A DNA stretch of 41,869 bases from Flavobacteriaceae bacterium. Its GTDB lineage: Bacteria; Bacteroidota; Bacteroidia; Flavobacteriales; Flavobacteriaceae. The notes below the pieces were generated by a model. The model ran no database searches. It was not told the origin of the DNA and saw only the letters and a program-made list of their open reading frames with translations. The stretch is from positions 1 through 41,869 of the forward strand of contig JABDMU010000023.1 in NCBI GenBank assembly GCA_013001285.1, in the 5' to 3' direction. Below, in pieces: positions 25,872 to 33,548 of the stretch; position 1 is the first letter of the stretch, and each line of letters opens with the position of its first letter. The position numbers were made by a program, and so were the translations under genes.

Positions 25872-25951
25872 AGACATTTTACCTTAGGCCTTTAATATTA
25901 CATTTTGGTTTTGTAAATTCGTAGCGTCTTAAACCGACTAAAAAAATTCAT

Positions 25952-27328
25952 ATGAGTAAATACGATATTATTGTTCTAGGAAGTGGTCCTGGTGGTTACG
26001 TGACTGCCATTCGCGCATCACAATTAGGTTTCAAAACAGCCATTATTGAAAAGGAAAATTTAGGCGGCGTCTGTTTGAATTGGGGATGTATTCCAACTAA
26101 GGCATTGTTGAAATCAGCTCAGGTATTCGAATATTTAAAACATGCCGAAGACTATGGCTTGTCTGTAAAGGATGCCGATAAAGATTTTGGTGCTGTCGTA
26201 AAACGAAGTCGTGGTGTGGCTGATGGTATGAGTAAGGGTGTTCAGTTTCTAATGAAGAAAAATAAGATCGATGTCATTGAAGGATTTGGAAAGATCAAGC
26301 CTGGGAAAAAGGTTGATGTTGATGGAAAAGAATATAGCGCTGACCATATTATTATTGCAACTGGAGCGCGATCAAGAGAATTACCGAGTTTACCACAGGA
26401 TGGTAAAAAAGTAATCGGCTATCGTGAGGCCATGTCATTAGATAAACAACCTAGTAAAATGATCGTTGTAGGTTCTGGTGCTATTGGTGTCGAATTTGCA
26501 TATTTCTATAAAGCTATGGGAACCGAGGTGACCATAGTAGAATATTTGCCAAAGATTGTTCCAGTAGAGGACGATGATGTTTCAAAACAACTAGAACGAA
26601 GCTTTAAGAAAAGTGGCATTAAGATTATGACCTCAGCCGAAGTAACTAGTGTAGATACATCAGGAAAAGGTGTTAAGGCTACCGTAAAAACGAAAAAAGG
26701 CGAAGAAGTTCTGGAAGCCGATGTTGTACTTTCAGCAGTAGGTATTAAAACAAATATAGAGAACATTGGCTTAGAAGATGTAGGGATTGTTGTCGATAAA
26801 GATAAGATCATTGTTAATGATTATTACCAAACTAACATTCCTGGCTATTATGCAATTGGAGATGTTACTCCAGGGCAAGCGTTGGCGCACGTAGCTTCTG
26901 CCGAAGGCATTCTATGTGTCGAAAAAATTGCTGGTCAGCATGTTGAAGCTTTAGATTATGGTAATATTCCAGGCTGTACCTATTGTTCTCCTGAAATTGC
27001 CAGTGTAGGATTAACCGAAGCGCAAGCCAAAGAACAAGGCTATGATATTAAAGTTGGAAATTTTCCATTTTCAGCCTCCGGAAAAGCATCTGCTTCAGGA
27101 GCGAAAGAAGGCTTTGTAAAGGTGATCTTTGATGCTAAATACGGCGAATGGTTAGGTTGCCATATGATTGGTGCAGGTGTCACCGATATGATCGCTGAAG
27201 CGGTTCTTGGACGAAAACTAGAGACCACAGGACATGAAGTACTAAAGGCTGTACATCCACATCCTACAATGAGTGAAGCGGTTATGGAGGCAGTTGCCGC
27301 AGCTTATGACGAAGTCATTCACTTATAG
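25952..27328 (+). CDS. lpdA: Dihydrolipoyl dehydrogenase
   Basis: 458-residue FAD/NAD disulfide oxidoreductase, the E3 part of 2-oxoacid dehydrogenase and glycine cleavage complexes. FAD motif GSGPGGYVTAIRASQLG at the N-terminus, redox-active disulfide C41/C46 in GGVCLNWGCIPTK, NAD motif VVGSGAIGVEFAY, and the His437-Glu442 pair in HPHPTMSEAV at the dimer interface. All key residues are present. It stands alone; E1 and E2 genes are not in the window. Terminated by a bidirectional hairpin shared with aroQ. Upstream 80 nt contains AT-rich TAAATTCG at 25913-25920, too weak to call a promoter. Confidence 0.97.
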   Translation: MSKYDIIVLGSGPGGYVTAIRASQLGFKTAIIEKENLGGVCLNWGCIPTKALLKSAQVFEYLKHAEDYGLSVKDADKDFGAVVKRSRGVADGMSKGVQFLMKKNKIDVIEGFGKIKPGKKVDVDGKEYSADHIIIATGARSRELPSLPQDGKKVIGYREAMSLDKQPSKMIVVGSGAIGVEFAYFYKAMGTEVTIVEYLPKIVPVEDDDVSKQLERSFKKSGIKIMTSAEVTSVDTSGKGVKATVKTKKGEEVLEADVVLSAVGIKTNIENIGLEDVGIVVDKDKIIVNDYYQTNIPGYYAIGDVTPGQALAHVASAEGILCVEKIAGQHVEALDYGNIPGCTYCSPEIASVGLTEAQAKEQGYDIKVGNFPFSASGKASASGAKEGFVKVIFDAKYGEWLGCHMIGAGVTDMIAEAVLGRKLETTGHEVLKAVHPHPTMSEAVMEAVAAAYDEVIHL

Positions 27329-27345
27329 AAAATATATGGTGTAAT

Positions 27346-27377
27346 TAAAAAGGCGATCGATTTGATCGTCTTTTTTT
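27346..27377. terminator. Bidirectional terminator between lpdA and aroQ
   Basis: GGCGATC (27352-27358) pairs with GATCGTC (27364-27370, one G-U pair), 5-nt loop, A5 on the left (27347-27351) and T7 on the right (27371-27377). Serves both converging genes. Confidence 0.83.
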
Positions 27378-27792
27378 ATATAAAACTTTGAATGGCCAAT
27401 TCGTAGCTCTGAAGTCCAAAGCCTAAGATCACACCCTTGGCATTAGGTGAAATAAAAGATTGATGTCTGAAATCTTCTCTGGCAAATGTATTAGAGATGT
27501 GCACTTCAATAACAGGTGATTCTACAGCTTTAACAGCATCACCAATACCCACAGAGGTATGCGTGTAAGCAGCTGCATTTAAAATAATACCATCATAAGA
27601 AAAGCCAGCTTCTTGAATTTTATCAATGAGTTCTCCTTCAATATTAGATTGAAAATAGTCAATAGACATATCAAAATACTTAGCCCGAAGTTCATCTAAG
27701 AATTCAGTAAAGGATAAGCTTCCGTAAATTTCAGGCTCTCGAGTTCCTAGAAGATTAAGGTTTGGACCATTTATGATGATCAATTTTTTCAT
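27376..27792 (-). CDS. aroQ: 3-dehydroquinate dehydratase, type II
   Basis: 138 residues, typical of dodecameric type II dehydroquinase, third step of the shikimate pathway (3-dehydroquinate to 3-dehydroshikimate). The conserved start is IINGPNLNLLGTREPEIYG with catalytic Tyr23 on the flexible lid; LNAAAYTHTSVGIGDA holds Asn72 and His78, and EVHISN holds the catalytic His98. Cytosolic. It lies 25 nt downstream of a beta-barrel gene on the same strand, and opposite xerD a little further on; aroQ next to xerD is common in flavobacteria (recollection). No irregularities. Confidence 0.96.
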   Translation of the reverse strand: MKKLIIINGPNLNLLGTREPEIYGSLSFTEFLDELRAKYFDMSIDYFQSNIEGELIDKIQEAGFSYDGIILNAAAYTHTSVGIGDAVKAVESPVIEVHISNTFAREDFRHQSFISPNAKGVILGFGLQSYELAIQSFI

Positions 27793-27817
27793 GAGGCAAA
27801 TGTAAGATTTTTAATGA

Positions 27818-28408
27818 TTAGTCCATTTCTTCATAATTCTCTTCATCTATCGGACTATCCAGCATCACACCTAGAGACAAACTTATGACGAGGTTTTTAT
27901 AACCTGAATTGGTTAGAACTTCGGTTAAACCAAAAGTTCCTCTTAATTGAGTAAAAACATAATCATCGAAAAAATATTTTATTCCAAAGGCGGCACTCGC
28001 ATCGATATCGTTAACAAAAATGGATCCCCCTTCTTGCTCATCAACTTCTAATTCCTTTCTTATGTTTATCCCTATTTGTGGACCAAACTGTAGTTCAAGG
28101 CCTTCCGTTATTTGATAACTTCCAAGAATTGGAATATTAAAATAATCGACTTTAGCTCTTACTTTTTGTCCATTGAAATTCTGTCTGTAGCCTTGTGCGG
28201 AATACAAAAGTTCGGGCTGAAGCGAAAAAGCATCTGATAACTGAATATTTGCAACACCACCAAAATGCATTCCGAATTTGAATTCAAAATCGCTGTTATC
28301 TGTGAATTTTGCAAGGTTCCCTCCTGCTTTAAAACCATAGGTAACCTGAGCTTGAGTAACTGCAACCGTTCCTATTATAAGTGATAATACATAGATTATT
28401 TTTTTCAT
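27818..28408 (-). CDS. Outer-membrane beta-barrel protein (porin family)
   Basis: 196 residues with a signal peptide (MKKIIYVLSLIIGTVAVTQA). The mature part has alternating beta strands: VTYGFKAGGNLAKF, LQPELLYSAQGYRQNF, LELQFGPQIGINIRKELEVD, FAIKYFFDDYVF-like strand (AAFGIKYFFDDYVFTQLRG). This is the OMP beta-barrel family 2 pattern (PorT/OmpX-like 8-strand barrels), very common in flavobacteria and mostly of unknown function. It is the third of three barrel genes on this strand and lies just upstream of aroQ. Acidic C-terminus (DEENYEEMD) rather than the usual aromatic end, which is a little unusual for a barrel. Confidence 0.8.
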   Translation of the reverse strand: MKKIIYVLSLIIGTVAVTQAQVTYGFKAGGNLAKFTDNSDFEFKFGMHFGGVANIQLSDAFSLQPELLYSAQGYRQNFNGQKVRAKVDYFNIPILGSYQITEGLELQFGPQIGINIRKELEVDEQEGGSIFVNDIDASAAFGIKYFFDDYVFTQLRGTFGLTEVLTNSGYKNLVISLSLGVMLDSPIDEENYEEMD

Positions 28409-28478
28409 TGTAAAGCGTATTTTATAGTATTTGCTAGAGTGAATATAGGAAGAAAATTGATTTCGGTCGAATTTTTAC

Positions 28479-28510
28479 AAAAAAAAGGGAAGCATTAAAT
28501 GCTTCCCTTT
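28479..28510 (-). terminator. Terminator after the barrel gene at 28514
   Basis: GGGAAGCAT (28487-28495) pairs perfectly with ATGCTTCCC (28499-28507) around a 3-nt loop. On the minus strand a run of eight T follows (28486-28479). Closely similar to the terminator at 29342-29370. Confidence 0.88.
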
Positions 28511-28513
28511 TCA

Positions 28514-29113
28514 TTATTCTTTTTTGGTGAGATCGAATAAATATCCAATCGATATTTGAATAACACTATTTTTCCATTTGACACCTTCATCTGATAAATC
28601 AGGATCATCATTGAGATCACTTAACCCCAAATTATAACGCGCGCCAAAATTAAGGCCATTGGCTAGTTCATATCCAACCCCAATGTTCACACCAAAATCG
28701 GTGCTTTTAACAAAATCTTTGACATCCACATCCGGCTCACCATCTTCTTTGTCTTTTGCTGATAGAAGGAATCCGACCTGAGGACCGACTTGTACATTAA
28801 AGCCTTCAGCGACTTCAAATTTTCCCATAATGGGAATGTTAAGGTAGTCGAGATTTACCGTCCCCGAAAATGCGCTTTCACTATAATCTGCACCTTGCGA
28901 TGAATAAATAAGACCCGGTTGAATTGAGATTTTGTCATCAACCGGCAAATCAGCAACAACACCACCATGAATTGAAGTTTTAGTTTTCCATGAATCGGCT
29001 TGATCGCCGACAACATTAGAAAAATTTGGACCCACTACAACTCCCATACGGGTTCCAGCACAACTCATAAAAATGAGTGTTACAATTAGAATTAAAAAGA
29101 TTGGTTTTTTCAT
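28514..29113 (-). CDS. Outer-membrane beta-barrel-like protein with lipobox-like signal
   Basis: 199 residues. Similar in layout to the neighbouring gene at 27818-28408: MGVVVGPNFSNVVGD, IQPGLIYSSQGADYSESAF, LNIPIMGKFEVAEGFNVQVG, VGYELANGLNFGARYNLG and a final ISIGYLFDLTKKE, hence an 8-strand type barrel. The signal peptide ends FMSCAGT with Cys18, a lipobox-like motif that is unexpected for a barrel; it may be a lipidated barrel or simply an SPI signal cleaved nearby. I chose the ATG at 29113, since the upstream start at 29155 adds residues before the signal peptide. Followed by a strong terminator, so it is a separate unit from the gene at 27818. Confidence 0.75.
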   Translation of the reverse strand: MKKPIFLILIVTLIFMSCAGTRMGVVVGPNFSNVVGDQADSWKTKTSIHGGVVADLPVDDKISIQPGLIYSSQGADYSESAFSGTVNLDYLNIPIMGKFEVAEGFNVQVGPQVGFLLSAKDKEDGEPDVDVKDFVKSTDFGVNIGVGYELANGLNFGARYNLGLSDLNDDPDLSDEGVKWKNSVIQISIGYLFDLTKKE

Positions 29114-29341
29114 AATTATATAATTTAAAATATTAATATTCTCAATTAATAACATGAAAGGCCAAGTTCTCCTAAAAAAAAAATAAAGTGTGTATAAGTA
29201 AAAGCTAAGGTGGAAAATAAAGGGCTAGTGAGCCATGACTGTCAATGCAAGGTATTGAAGGTCAAATATGTAGTATAGTATAAAGTTAAGAAATATTTTT
29301 TTAATCAAATTGCATAATAATTATATCTCTCATATTTTTAA

Positions 29342-29370
29342 TAAAAAAAGGGAAGCATTTCGGCCTCCCT
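29342..29370 (-). terminator. Terminator after the barrel gene at 29399
   Basis: GGGAAGC (29350-29356) pairs with GCCTCCC (29363-29369; one G-U pair) with a 6-nt loop; seven T follow on the minus strand (29349-29343). Shares the A-run plus GGGAAGCATT with the terminator at 28479-28510. The rest of the 285-nt gap between 29114 and 29398 shows no gene or clear promoter. Confidence 0.75.
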
Positions 29371-29398
29371 CTTCTAATTAATTATATTCTTGGGTGAA

Positions 29399-29869
29399 TT
29401 AAAATCTAAATGCCGCACCTAGATTAAAACTAGATAATGTAACGCCATCACCACTTACATTGCTATAAGATGCTTGGATATCTGTCGTTTCATTGAGTGC
29501 GTAAGCAACAACTGGTCTCCAGTAGAAGTCACTTCCACCACCAGATTCTAAAGAAACGGCCATACCAATATCGGCACCGAGTTCAAATTCGTCTGATACA
29601 TTAACTCTTGCTAAGGCAGCAATTGGAGCATACTTTAGTGCATCAATACCGTCTTTTCCAAAATTGTAAGTAATACCTGAAATAAGACCTGCATTAAAAC
29701 CTTCAGAAACTGCCCAATCATAAGAAAGGTCCAAACTCGCTGTAAATGAAAGGAAGTCGCTAAAATCACCAACTGGAATACCAGCGTTGACCCCAACTTT
29801 AAAACCCTCTTGAGCATTTGAGTTAATTGTGAATAACGCGATTACTGCTAGTACTAATAATTTTTTCAT
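29399..29869 (-). CDS. Small outer-membrane beta-barrel protein
   Basis: 156 residues with a signal peptide (MKKLLVLAVIALFTINSNAQ) and a barrel-like mature part: EGFKVGVNAGIPVGDFSDF, LDLSYDWAVSEGFNAGLISG, FELGADIGMAVSLESG, DIQASYSNVSGDG, ending in FNLGAAFRF with C-terminal aromatic Phe, as expected for BAM substrates. The start ATG at 29869 is chosen because it begins the signal peptide and because a possible promoter (29904-29935) would start transcription downstream of the alternative start at 29935. Function unknown. First of three tandem barrel genes. Confidence 0.78.
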   Translation of the reverse strand: MKKLLVLAVIALFTINSNAQEGFKVGVNAGIPVGDFSDFLSFTASLDLSYDWAVSEGFNAGLISGITYNFGKDGIDALKYAPIAALARVNVSDEFELGADIGMAVSLESGGGSDFYWRPVVAYALNETTDIQASYSNVSGDGVTLSSFNLGAAFRF

Positions 29870-29903
29870 AATTTGTAAATTTAGATTTTGATTAATTTCA
29901 ATC

Positions 29904-29935
29904 CAAATTAAATAAAAATTATTAACAATAACCAA
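29904..29935 (-). promoter_or_regulatory. Probable promoter of the barrel gene at 29399-29869
   Basis: Minus strand TTG (29935-29933), 21-nt spacer, TTAATTTG (29911-29904; one base off TAnnTTTG). Predicted start near 29897 leaves a leader of about 28 nt. Confidence 0.45.
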
Positions 29936-29984
29936 ATTTTTATGTTTAAAACTTTATAATATCCTTAATATTAAGAGTTTATAC

Positions 29985-30000
29985 GCGTAATTTTTTACGC
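29985..30000. repeat. Short palindrome upstream of xerD
   Basis: GCGTAA (29985-29990) and TTACGC (29995-30000) are perfect inverted arms around TTTT, 31 nt before the xerD start codon. No U-run follows, so it is not a terminator; possible operator or leader hairpin. Confidence 0.4.
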
Positions 30001-30030
30001 ACAAAATGTTAATAAGTGAAATTTTCAACC

Positions 30031-30927
30031 ATGAATTGGACCAGTGCCATACAGGATTATAGTCGTTTTTTAAAAATAGAACGCGGACTTTCAATCAATA
30101 CAATTGAGAATTATCTTTTTGATGTTCAGAAACTCGTTACTTATTTAGAATTACATGAAATAAAAGCAAGTCCCTTAAATATTGACAACGAAACGATTCA
30201 ATCTTTTATTTACCATATCGCTAAATCGGTGAACGCACGCAGTCAGTCCAGGATCATTTCTGGATTACGAAGCTTTTTCGATTTCCTAGTCTTTGAAGAT
30301 TATCGGAAGACCAATCCACTGGCACTCATCGAATCGCCAAAAATTGGACGTAAATTACCAGACACATTAGCCATCGAGGAAATTGACAAGCTCATCAAGA
30401 GCATTGACCTTTCCCATCCACAAGGTGAGCGCAATCGCGCCATTCTAGAAACCTTATATAGTTGTGGTCTTCGGGTTAGTGAATTGACCAACTTAAAAAT
30501 ATCAGATCTGTTTTTTGATGAGGGCTTTATAAAAGTTACTGGAAAAGGAAATAAACAACGGTTCGTTCCTATTGCAACTAGCACTTATAAATACATAAAT
30601 ATGTATAAGAATGAAGTTCGTATACATATTCCAGTCCAAAAGGATCACGAAGATACCTTGTTCCTTAACAGAAGAGGTAAACAATTAACTCGTGCCATGA
30701 TCTTTACTATTGTGAAACAACAGGCTGAAAAGGCTGGTATCAAAAAAACGATATCGCCTCATACCTTCAGACATTCCTTTGCGACGCATTTATTAGAAAA
30801 TGGTGCCGACCTACGCTCCATTCAGCTCATGCTTGGCCATGAAAGTATCACAACAACTGAGATCTATATGCATGTTGATAATCGGCATTTAAAAGATGTC
30901 ATCCACAAATATCATCCGAGGAAATAA
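30031..30927 (+). CDS. xerD: Site-specific tyrosine recombinase XerD
   Basis: 298 residues, the same length as E. coli XerD. N-terminal SAM-like core-binding domain (about 1-95; DYSRFLKIERGLSINTIENY) and C-terminal catalytic domain. Catalytic residues Arg148 (CGLRVSE), Lys172 (GKGNKQR), His244 and Arg247 (HTFRHSFATH), His270 (LGHESI) and the nucleophile Tyr279 (TEIYMHV) fall at the same numbers as in E. coli XerD. That supports the ATG at 30031 over a GTG at 30016. It resolves chromosome dimers at dif with a XerC partner and FtsK. Not part of a mobile element: neighbours are core genes and no attachment repeats are seen. Confidence 0.95.
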   Translation: MNWTSAIQDYSRFLKIERGLSINTIENYLFDVQKLVTYLELHEIKASPLNIDNETIQSFIYHIAKSVNARSQSRIISGLRSFFDFLVFEDYRKTNPLALIESPKIGRKLPDTLAIEEIDKLIKSIDLSHPQGERNRAILETLYSCGLRVSELTNLKISDLFFDEGFIKVTGKGNKQRFVPIATSTYKYINMYKNEVRIHIPVQKDHEDTLFLNRRGKQLTRAMIFTIVKQQAEKAGIKKTISPHTFRHSFATHLLENGADLRSIQLMLGHESITTTEIYMHVDNRHLKDVIHKYHPRK

Positions 30928-30954
30928 AAAAAAGGCATCCCATTGGAATGCCTT
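30925..30954. terminator. Terminator between xerD and rny
   Basis: AAGGCAT (30932-30938) pairs with ATGCCTT (30948-30954); extra CC/GG pairing is possible with one bulge. Eight A/T on the left give a strong U-run for the minus-strand rny transcript; the plus-strand side (TTAAATATT) is weaker. Confidence 0.8.
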
Positions 30955-30976
30955 AAATATTAAATGGAAGTACTAT

Positions 30977-32560
30977 TTACTTCGCTATATTTACAGCTCT
31001 AGTTTCTCTGATCACAGTAACTTTCACCTGACCCGGATAGGTCATATCTGTTTGGATCTTTTGCGAGATCTCAAAAGATAATTGTCCTGCTTTTTCATCA
31101 GAAACCTTTTCGCTTTCAACAATAACACGAAGCTCGCGTCCTGCTTGAATTGCATAAGCCTTTTTAACTCCTGAGAATCCGAAGGCAATATCTTCTAAGT
31201 CTTTTAAACGTTGTATATATGAGTCTAATACTTGACGACGTGCTCCTGGCCTTGCCCCTGAAATAGCATCGCAGACTTGAACAATTGGAGATAATAATGA
31301 GGTCATTTCAATTTCATCATGGTGAGCCCCAATTGCATTACATACTTCAGGTTTTTCACCATGTTTTTCAGCCCATTTCATACCAAGAATCGCATGTGGT
31401 GTTTCCATGTCAGATTCAGCATCTGGTACTTTTCCAATATCATGTAAAAGACCTGCTCTTTTGGCTAATTTCGGATTGATGCCTAATTCGGCAGCCATGA
31501 CGCCACATAATTTGGCAACTTCCCTTGAGTGTTGTAATAAATTCTGCCCATAAGACGATCTGTATTTCATACGGCCAATCACTTTTATTAATTCAGGATT
31601 AAGTCCGTGAATTCCTAAATCAATTACAGTACGTTTACCTACCTCAATGATCTCTTGATCGATCTGCTTGGTGGTTTTCTTAACGATCTCTTCGATACGT
31701 GCGGGATGAATACGGCCATCGGTTACCAATTTGTGAAGTGATAATCTTGCGATCTCTCTTCTTACAGGATCGAAACATGACAATATAATGGCTTCAGGCG
31801 TGTCATCAACAATGATCTCTACCCCTGTTGCAGATTCGATAGCCCGAATATTACGGCCTTCTCTACCAATAATTCGACCCTTGATATCGTCTGATTCTAT
31901 ATTGAATACTGACACACAATTATCAATGGCTTCTTCGGTTCCAACACGTTGAATGGTGTTTATGATTATTTTTTTTGCTTCTTGCTGAGCCGTCATTTTG
32001 GCCTCCTCCATTTTATCTTGAACATATGCCATGGCATCATTTTTAGCTTCTCCTTTTAAGGATTCAACTAATTGCTCTTTCGCATCTTCAGCCGAAAGTT
32101 GAGAAATTACCTCTAATTGCTGTACTTGACTTTTATGCAACTTATCAAGCTCCTGCTTTCGTTTATCAATAAATTCTAGTCGGTGATTATAGTCCTTGAC
32201 TTTTTCTTCAAGTTCTTGATTTGCCTTTTTATTTTTGGCGAGTTCCGAAGATATTTGAGATTCCTTGTCGCGCGCTCGTTTCTCAGATTCTGCTATTTTT
32301 TTGTCGCGACTCAGGATCACTTTCTCATGCTCCGATTTTAATTCAATAAATTTTTCTTTGGCTTGAAGAATTTTATCTTTTTTTATCGATTCGCCTTCAT
32401 GTTTGGCTTCTTTCAAAATTGAATTCGCCTCCTTTTTTGCAGATTTTATGAGCTTTGAAGCATTGTTCTTTTCAAGCATTTTAGCTATGATAAAGCCAAT
32501 GATCAATCCGAGAATTATTGCGCCAACACCAATTAAAATTGTGTTTGTATCCATGTTCAT
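30977..32560 (-). CDS. rny: Ribonuclease Y
   Basis: 527 residues, the usual RNase Y length. Order: N-terminal TM anchor at about 7-26 ([19 protein letters not shown]), long charged coiled coil (about 35-210), KH domain ([21 protein letters not shown]; core [13 protein letters not shown]), and HD domain with [13 protein letters not shown] and LLHDIGK metal motif. A membrane-bound endonuclease starting mRNA decay. Two close ATG codons (32560 and 32554); I keep the first. The 3' end of the 6S RNA is only about 18 nt upstream, leaving no room for a promoter between, so rny must be transcribed through the 6S gene or from a promoter inside it. Confidence 0.96.
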   Translation of the reverse strand: MNMDTNTILIGVGAIILGLIIGFIIAKMLEKNNASKLIKSAKKEANSILKEAKHEGESIKKDKILQAKEKFIELKSEHEKVILSRDKKIAESEKRARDKESQISSELAKNKKANQELEEKVKDYNHRLEFIDKRKQELDKLHKSQVQQLEVISQLSAEDAKEQLVESLKGEAKNDAMAYVQDKMEEAKMTAQQEAKKIIINTIQRVGTEEAIDNCVSVFNIESDDIKGRIIGREGRNIRAIESATGVEIIVDDTPEAIILSCFDPVRREIARLSLHKLVTDGRIHPARIEEIVKKTTKQIDQEIIEVGKRTVIDLGIHGLNPELIKVIGRMKYRSSYGQNLLQHSREVAKLCGVMAAELGINPKLAKRAGLLHDIGKVPDAESDMETPHAILGMKWAEKHGEKPEVCNAIGAHHDEIEMTSLLSPIVQVCDAISGARPGARRQVLDSYIQRLKDLEDIAFGFSGVKKAYAIQAGRELRVIVESEKVSDEKAGQLSFEISQKIQTDMTYPGQVKVTVIRETRAVNIAK

Positions 32561-32577
32561 TTAGTTAATTATTGAAT

Positions 32578-32746
32578 AAAAAAAAGCCTACACTAGTTTT
32601 GGATTCTGTATAAACTCCTGAAAAACAGGTTTAGGGCTAACAAACTGGTCAAGGATCTGCTCAAAGGCAGCTTGCTTTTACAATCTAAACTCACCCTTTT
32701 TAAAGAAATAATGTTGAGTTTATCAAAAAAAATAACTAATGTAGGC
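32578..32746 (-). ncRNA. ssrS: 6S RNA (flavobacterial type)
   Basis: About 169 nt, transcribed from 32746 to 32578. The ends form a 13-bp closing stem (GCCTACATTAGTT at 32746-32734 with AACTAGTGTAGGC at 32598-32586, one G-U pair) followed by eight U. Inside is a large AU-rich bubble, an apical arm with CAAGCTGC / GCAG-(ATC)-CTTG around CTTTGA, and a 3'-side hairpin CCTG-TTTTT-CAGG, the layout of 6S RNA, which mimics an open promoter and sequesters housekeeping RNA polymerase. A promoter predicted independently places the start at about 32746, exactly the first base of the stem. It lies just after zapA, as ssrS does in proteobacteria. Rfam has a 6S-Flavo family; I could not run the search. Confidence 0.8.
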
Positions 32747-32752
32747 AGTAAC

Positions 32753-32783
32753 CTAATATATTTTAAAGAACTTAAGCACTCAA
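32753..32783 (-). promoter_or_regulatory. Promoter of the 6S RNA
   Basis: Minus-strand TTG (32783-32781, in the last codons of zapA), 20-nt spacer, TATATTAG (32760-32753; one base off TAnnTTTG). Seven nucleotides further is 32746, the first base of the closing stem. Confidence 0.55.
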
Positions 32784-33065
32784 GTGCTCTTTTAAAAGTT
32801 GATCTAAAGCCCGAAGCTTTTGATCGACCTCTTCATTCATATTATCTTTATCTATCACATTTTGCTCCGTTTGAGAGGCAAATTGTAAAGCACACATGGC
32901 CAGTACATCTTGTTTATCTCTAACGGAATAACTCTGCTCAAATTGTTTGATCATAGTGTCAATCTTTTGAGCTGCCTTACGTAATCCTTCTTCCTGACTT
33001 GGTTCTATCGTCAATGGATATACTCGGTTTGCTATAGATAGCTTTATTTTAAGCTTTTCTGACAT
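32772..33065 (-). CDS. zapA: Cell division protein ZapA
   Basis: 97-residue ZapA-family protein, which bundles FtsZ filaments at midcell. The N-terminal beta-beta-alpha head (LKIKLSIANRVYPLTIEPSQEEGLRKAAQKID, key part IANRVYPLTIEPSQEEGLRKA) and the C-terminal coiled coil (NEEVDQKLRALDQLLKEHL) match the family, and length is normal. It starts 15 nt after the coiled-coil protein gene at 33081, so they form one transcript. The 6S RNA promoter begins inside its last codons. Cytosolic. Confidence 0.92.
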   Translation of the reverse strand: MSEKLKIKLSIANRVYPLTIEPSQEEGLRKAAQKIDTMIKQFEQSYSVRDKQDVLAMCALQFASQTEQNVIDKDNMNEEVDQKLRALDQLLKEHLSA

Positions 33066-33080
33066 CTAATTTACAAAACA

Positions 33081-33371
33081 TTATTCAGATAATTGTCCAA
33101 TACAATGGTCAATGTCCCTAATTAATGCATTTATTTTAAGCTTCGTTTCCTTTTTGTTTTCGTCACTGCCAAGTAATGAATTTGCCATTTTGAGCGTGTT
33201 ATATTTTTCTTCCCATGATGAAATTATTTCATCTTGTTGAAGTAACCGTTCTTGAGTTCGTGCCAATTCATCACTTAGATTGGTGTTTGTTTGCTTCAAA
33301 ACTTCCAATTTATGCAGAACTTTACTTATTCTATTCTCTAAAGAATCTACAACAAACTCAATATTACTCAT
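33081..33371 (-). CDS. Small coiled-coil protein, ZapB-like
   Basis: 96 residues, nearly all helical with heptad-like spacing: VVDSLENRISKVLHKLEVLKQTNTNLSDELARTQERLLQQDEI (key part LENRISKVLHKLEVLKQTN). Size, coiled-coil character and direct coupling to zapA suggest a partner of ZapA analogous to ZapB of E. coli; homology is not provable from such sequence. Own strong promoter at 33396-33426 with a leader of about 18 nt. The C-terminal half (NSLLGSDENKKETKLKINALIRDIDHCIGQL) is probably a second helix pair. No signal or TM segment. Confidence 0.7.
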   Translation of the reverse strand: MSNIEFVVDSLENRISKVLHKLEVLKQTNTNLSDELARTQERLLQQDEIISSWEEKYNTLKMANSLLGSDENKKETKLKINALIRDIDHCIGQLSE

Positions 33372-33395
33372 CTATAAAATTCAATACTTATCTCA

Positions 33396-33426
33396 CAAAG
33401 TTAACATACCTAAAAGAGAATTACAA
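33396..33426 (-). promoter_or_regulatory. Promoter of the ZapB-like - zapA operon
   Basis: Minus strand TTG (33426-33424), 20-nt spacer, TAACTTTG (33403-33396), a full match to the flavobacterial consensus. Start near 33389, leader about 18 nt. Confidence 0.65.
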
Positions 33427-33502
33427 TTGTTTTGTGATTTATTTAAAATCAAGTTTCTTTTCTTATAAAAACAATAATGTTTATAACTGTTTGTTATAGT
33501 CT

Positions 33503-33532
33503 TTGGATATTAAAATCAATTTAATACTTTAG
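33503..33532 (+). promoter_or_regulatory. Probable promoter of the M23 peptidase gene
   Basis: TTG at 33503-33505, 19-nt spacer, TACTTTAG at 33525-33532 (one base off TAnnTTTG). Predicted start about 33539, only 10 nt before the ATG. Confidence 0.45.
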
Positions 33533-33548
33533 CAGTAATATAGAAAAT

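Noticed and set aside
29870-29935. Longer start for the beta-barrel gene at 29399
   Set aside because: It would put 22 extra residues before a clear signal peptide and starts within the predicted promoter.
30031-30927. Integrase of a mobile element
   Set aside because: Length and catalytic residue numbering equal XerD; neighbours are core genes and no attachment repeats or cargo genes are seen.
32672-32923. Plus-strand open frame across the 6S RNA and zapA
   Set aside because: It is antisense to a conserved gene and to a structured RNA, with no promoter of its own and no recognisable protein features.
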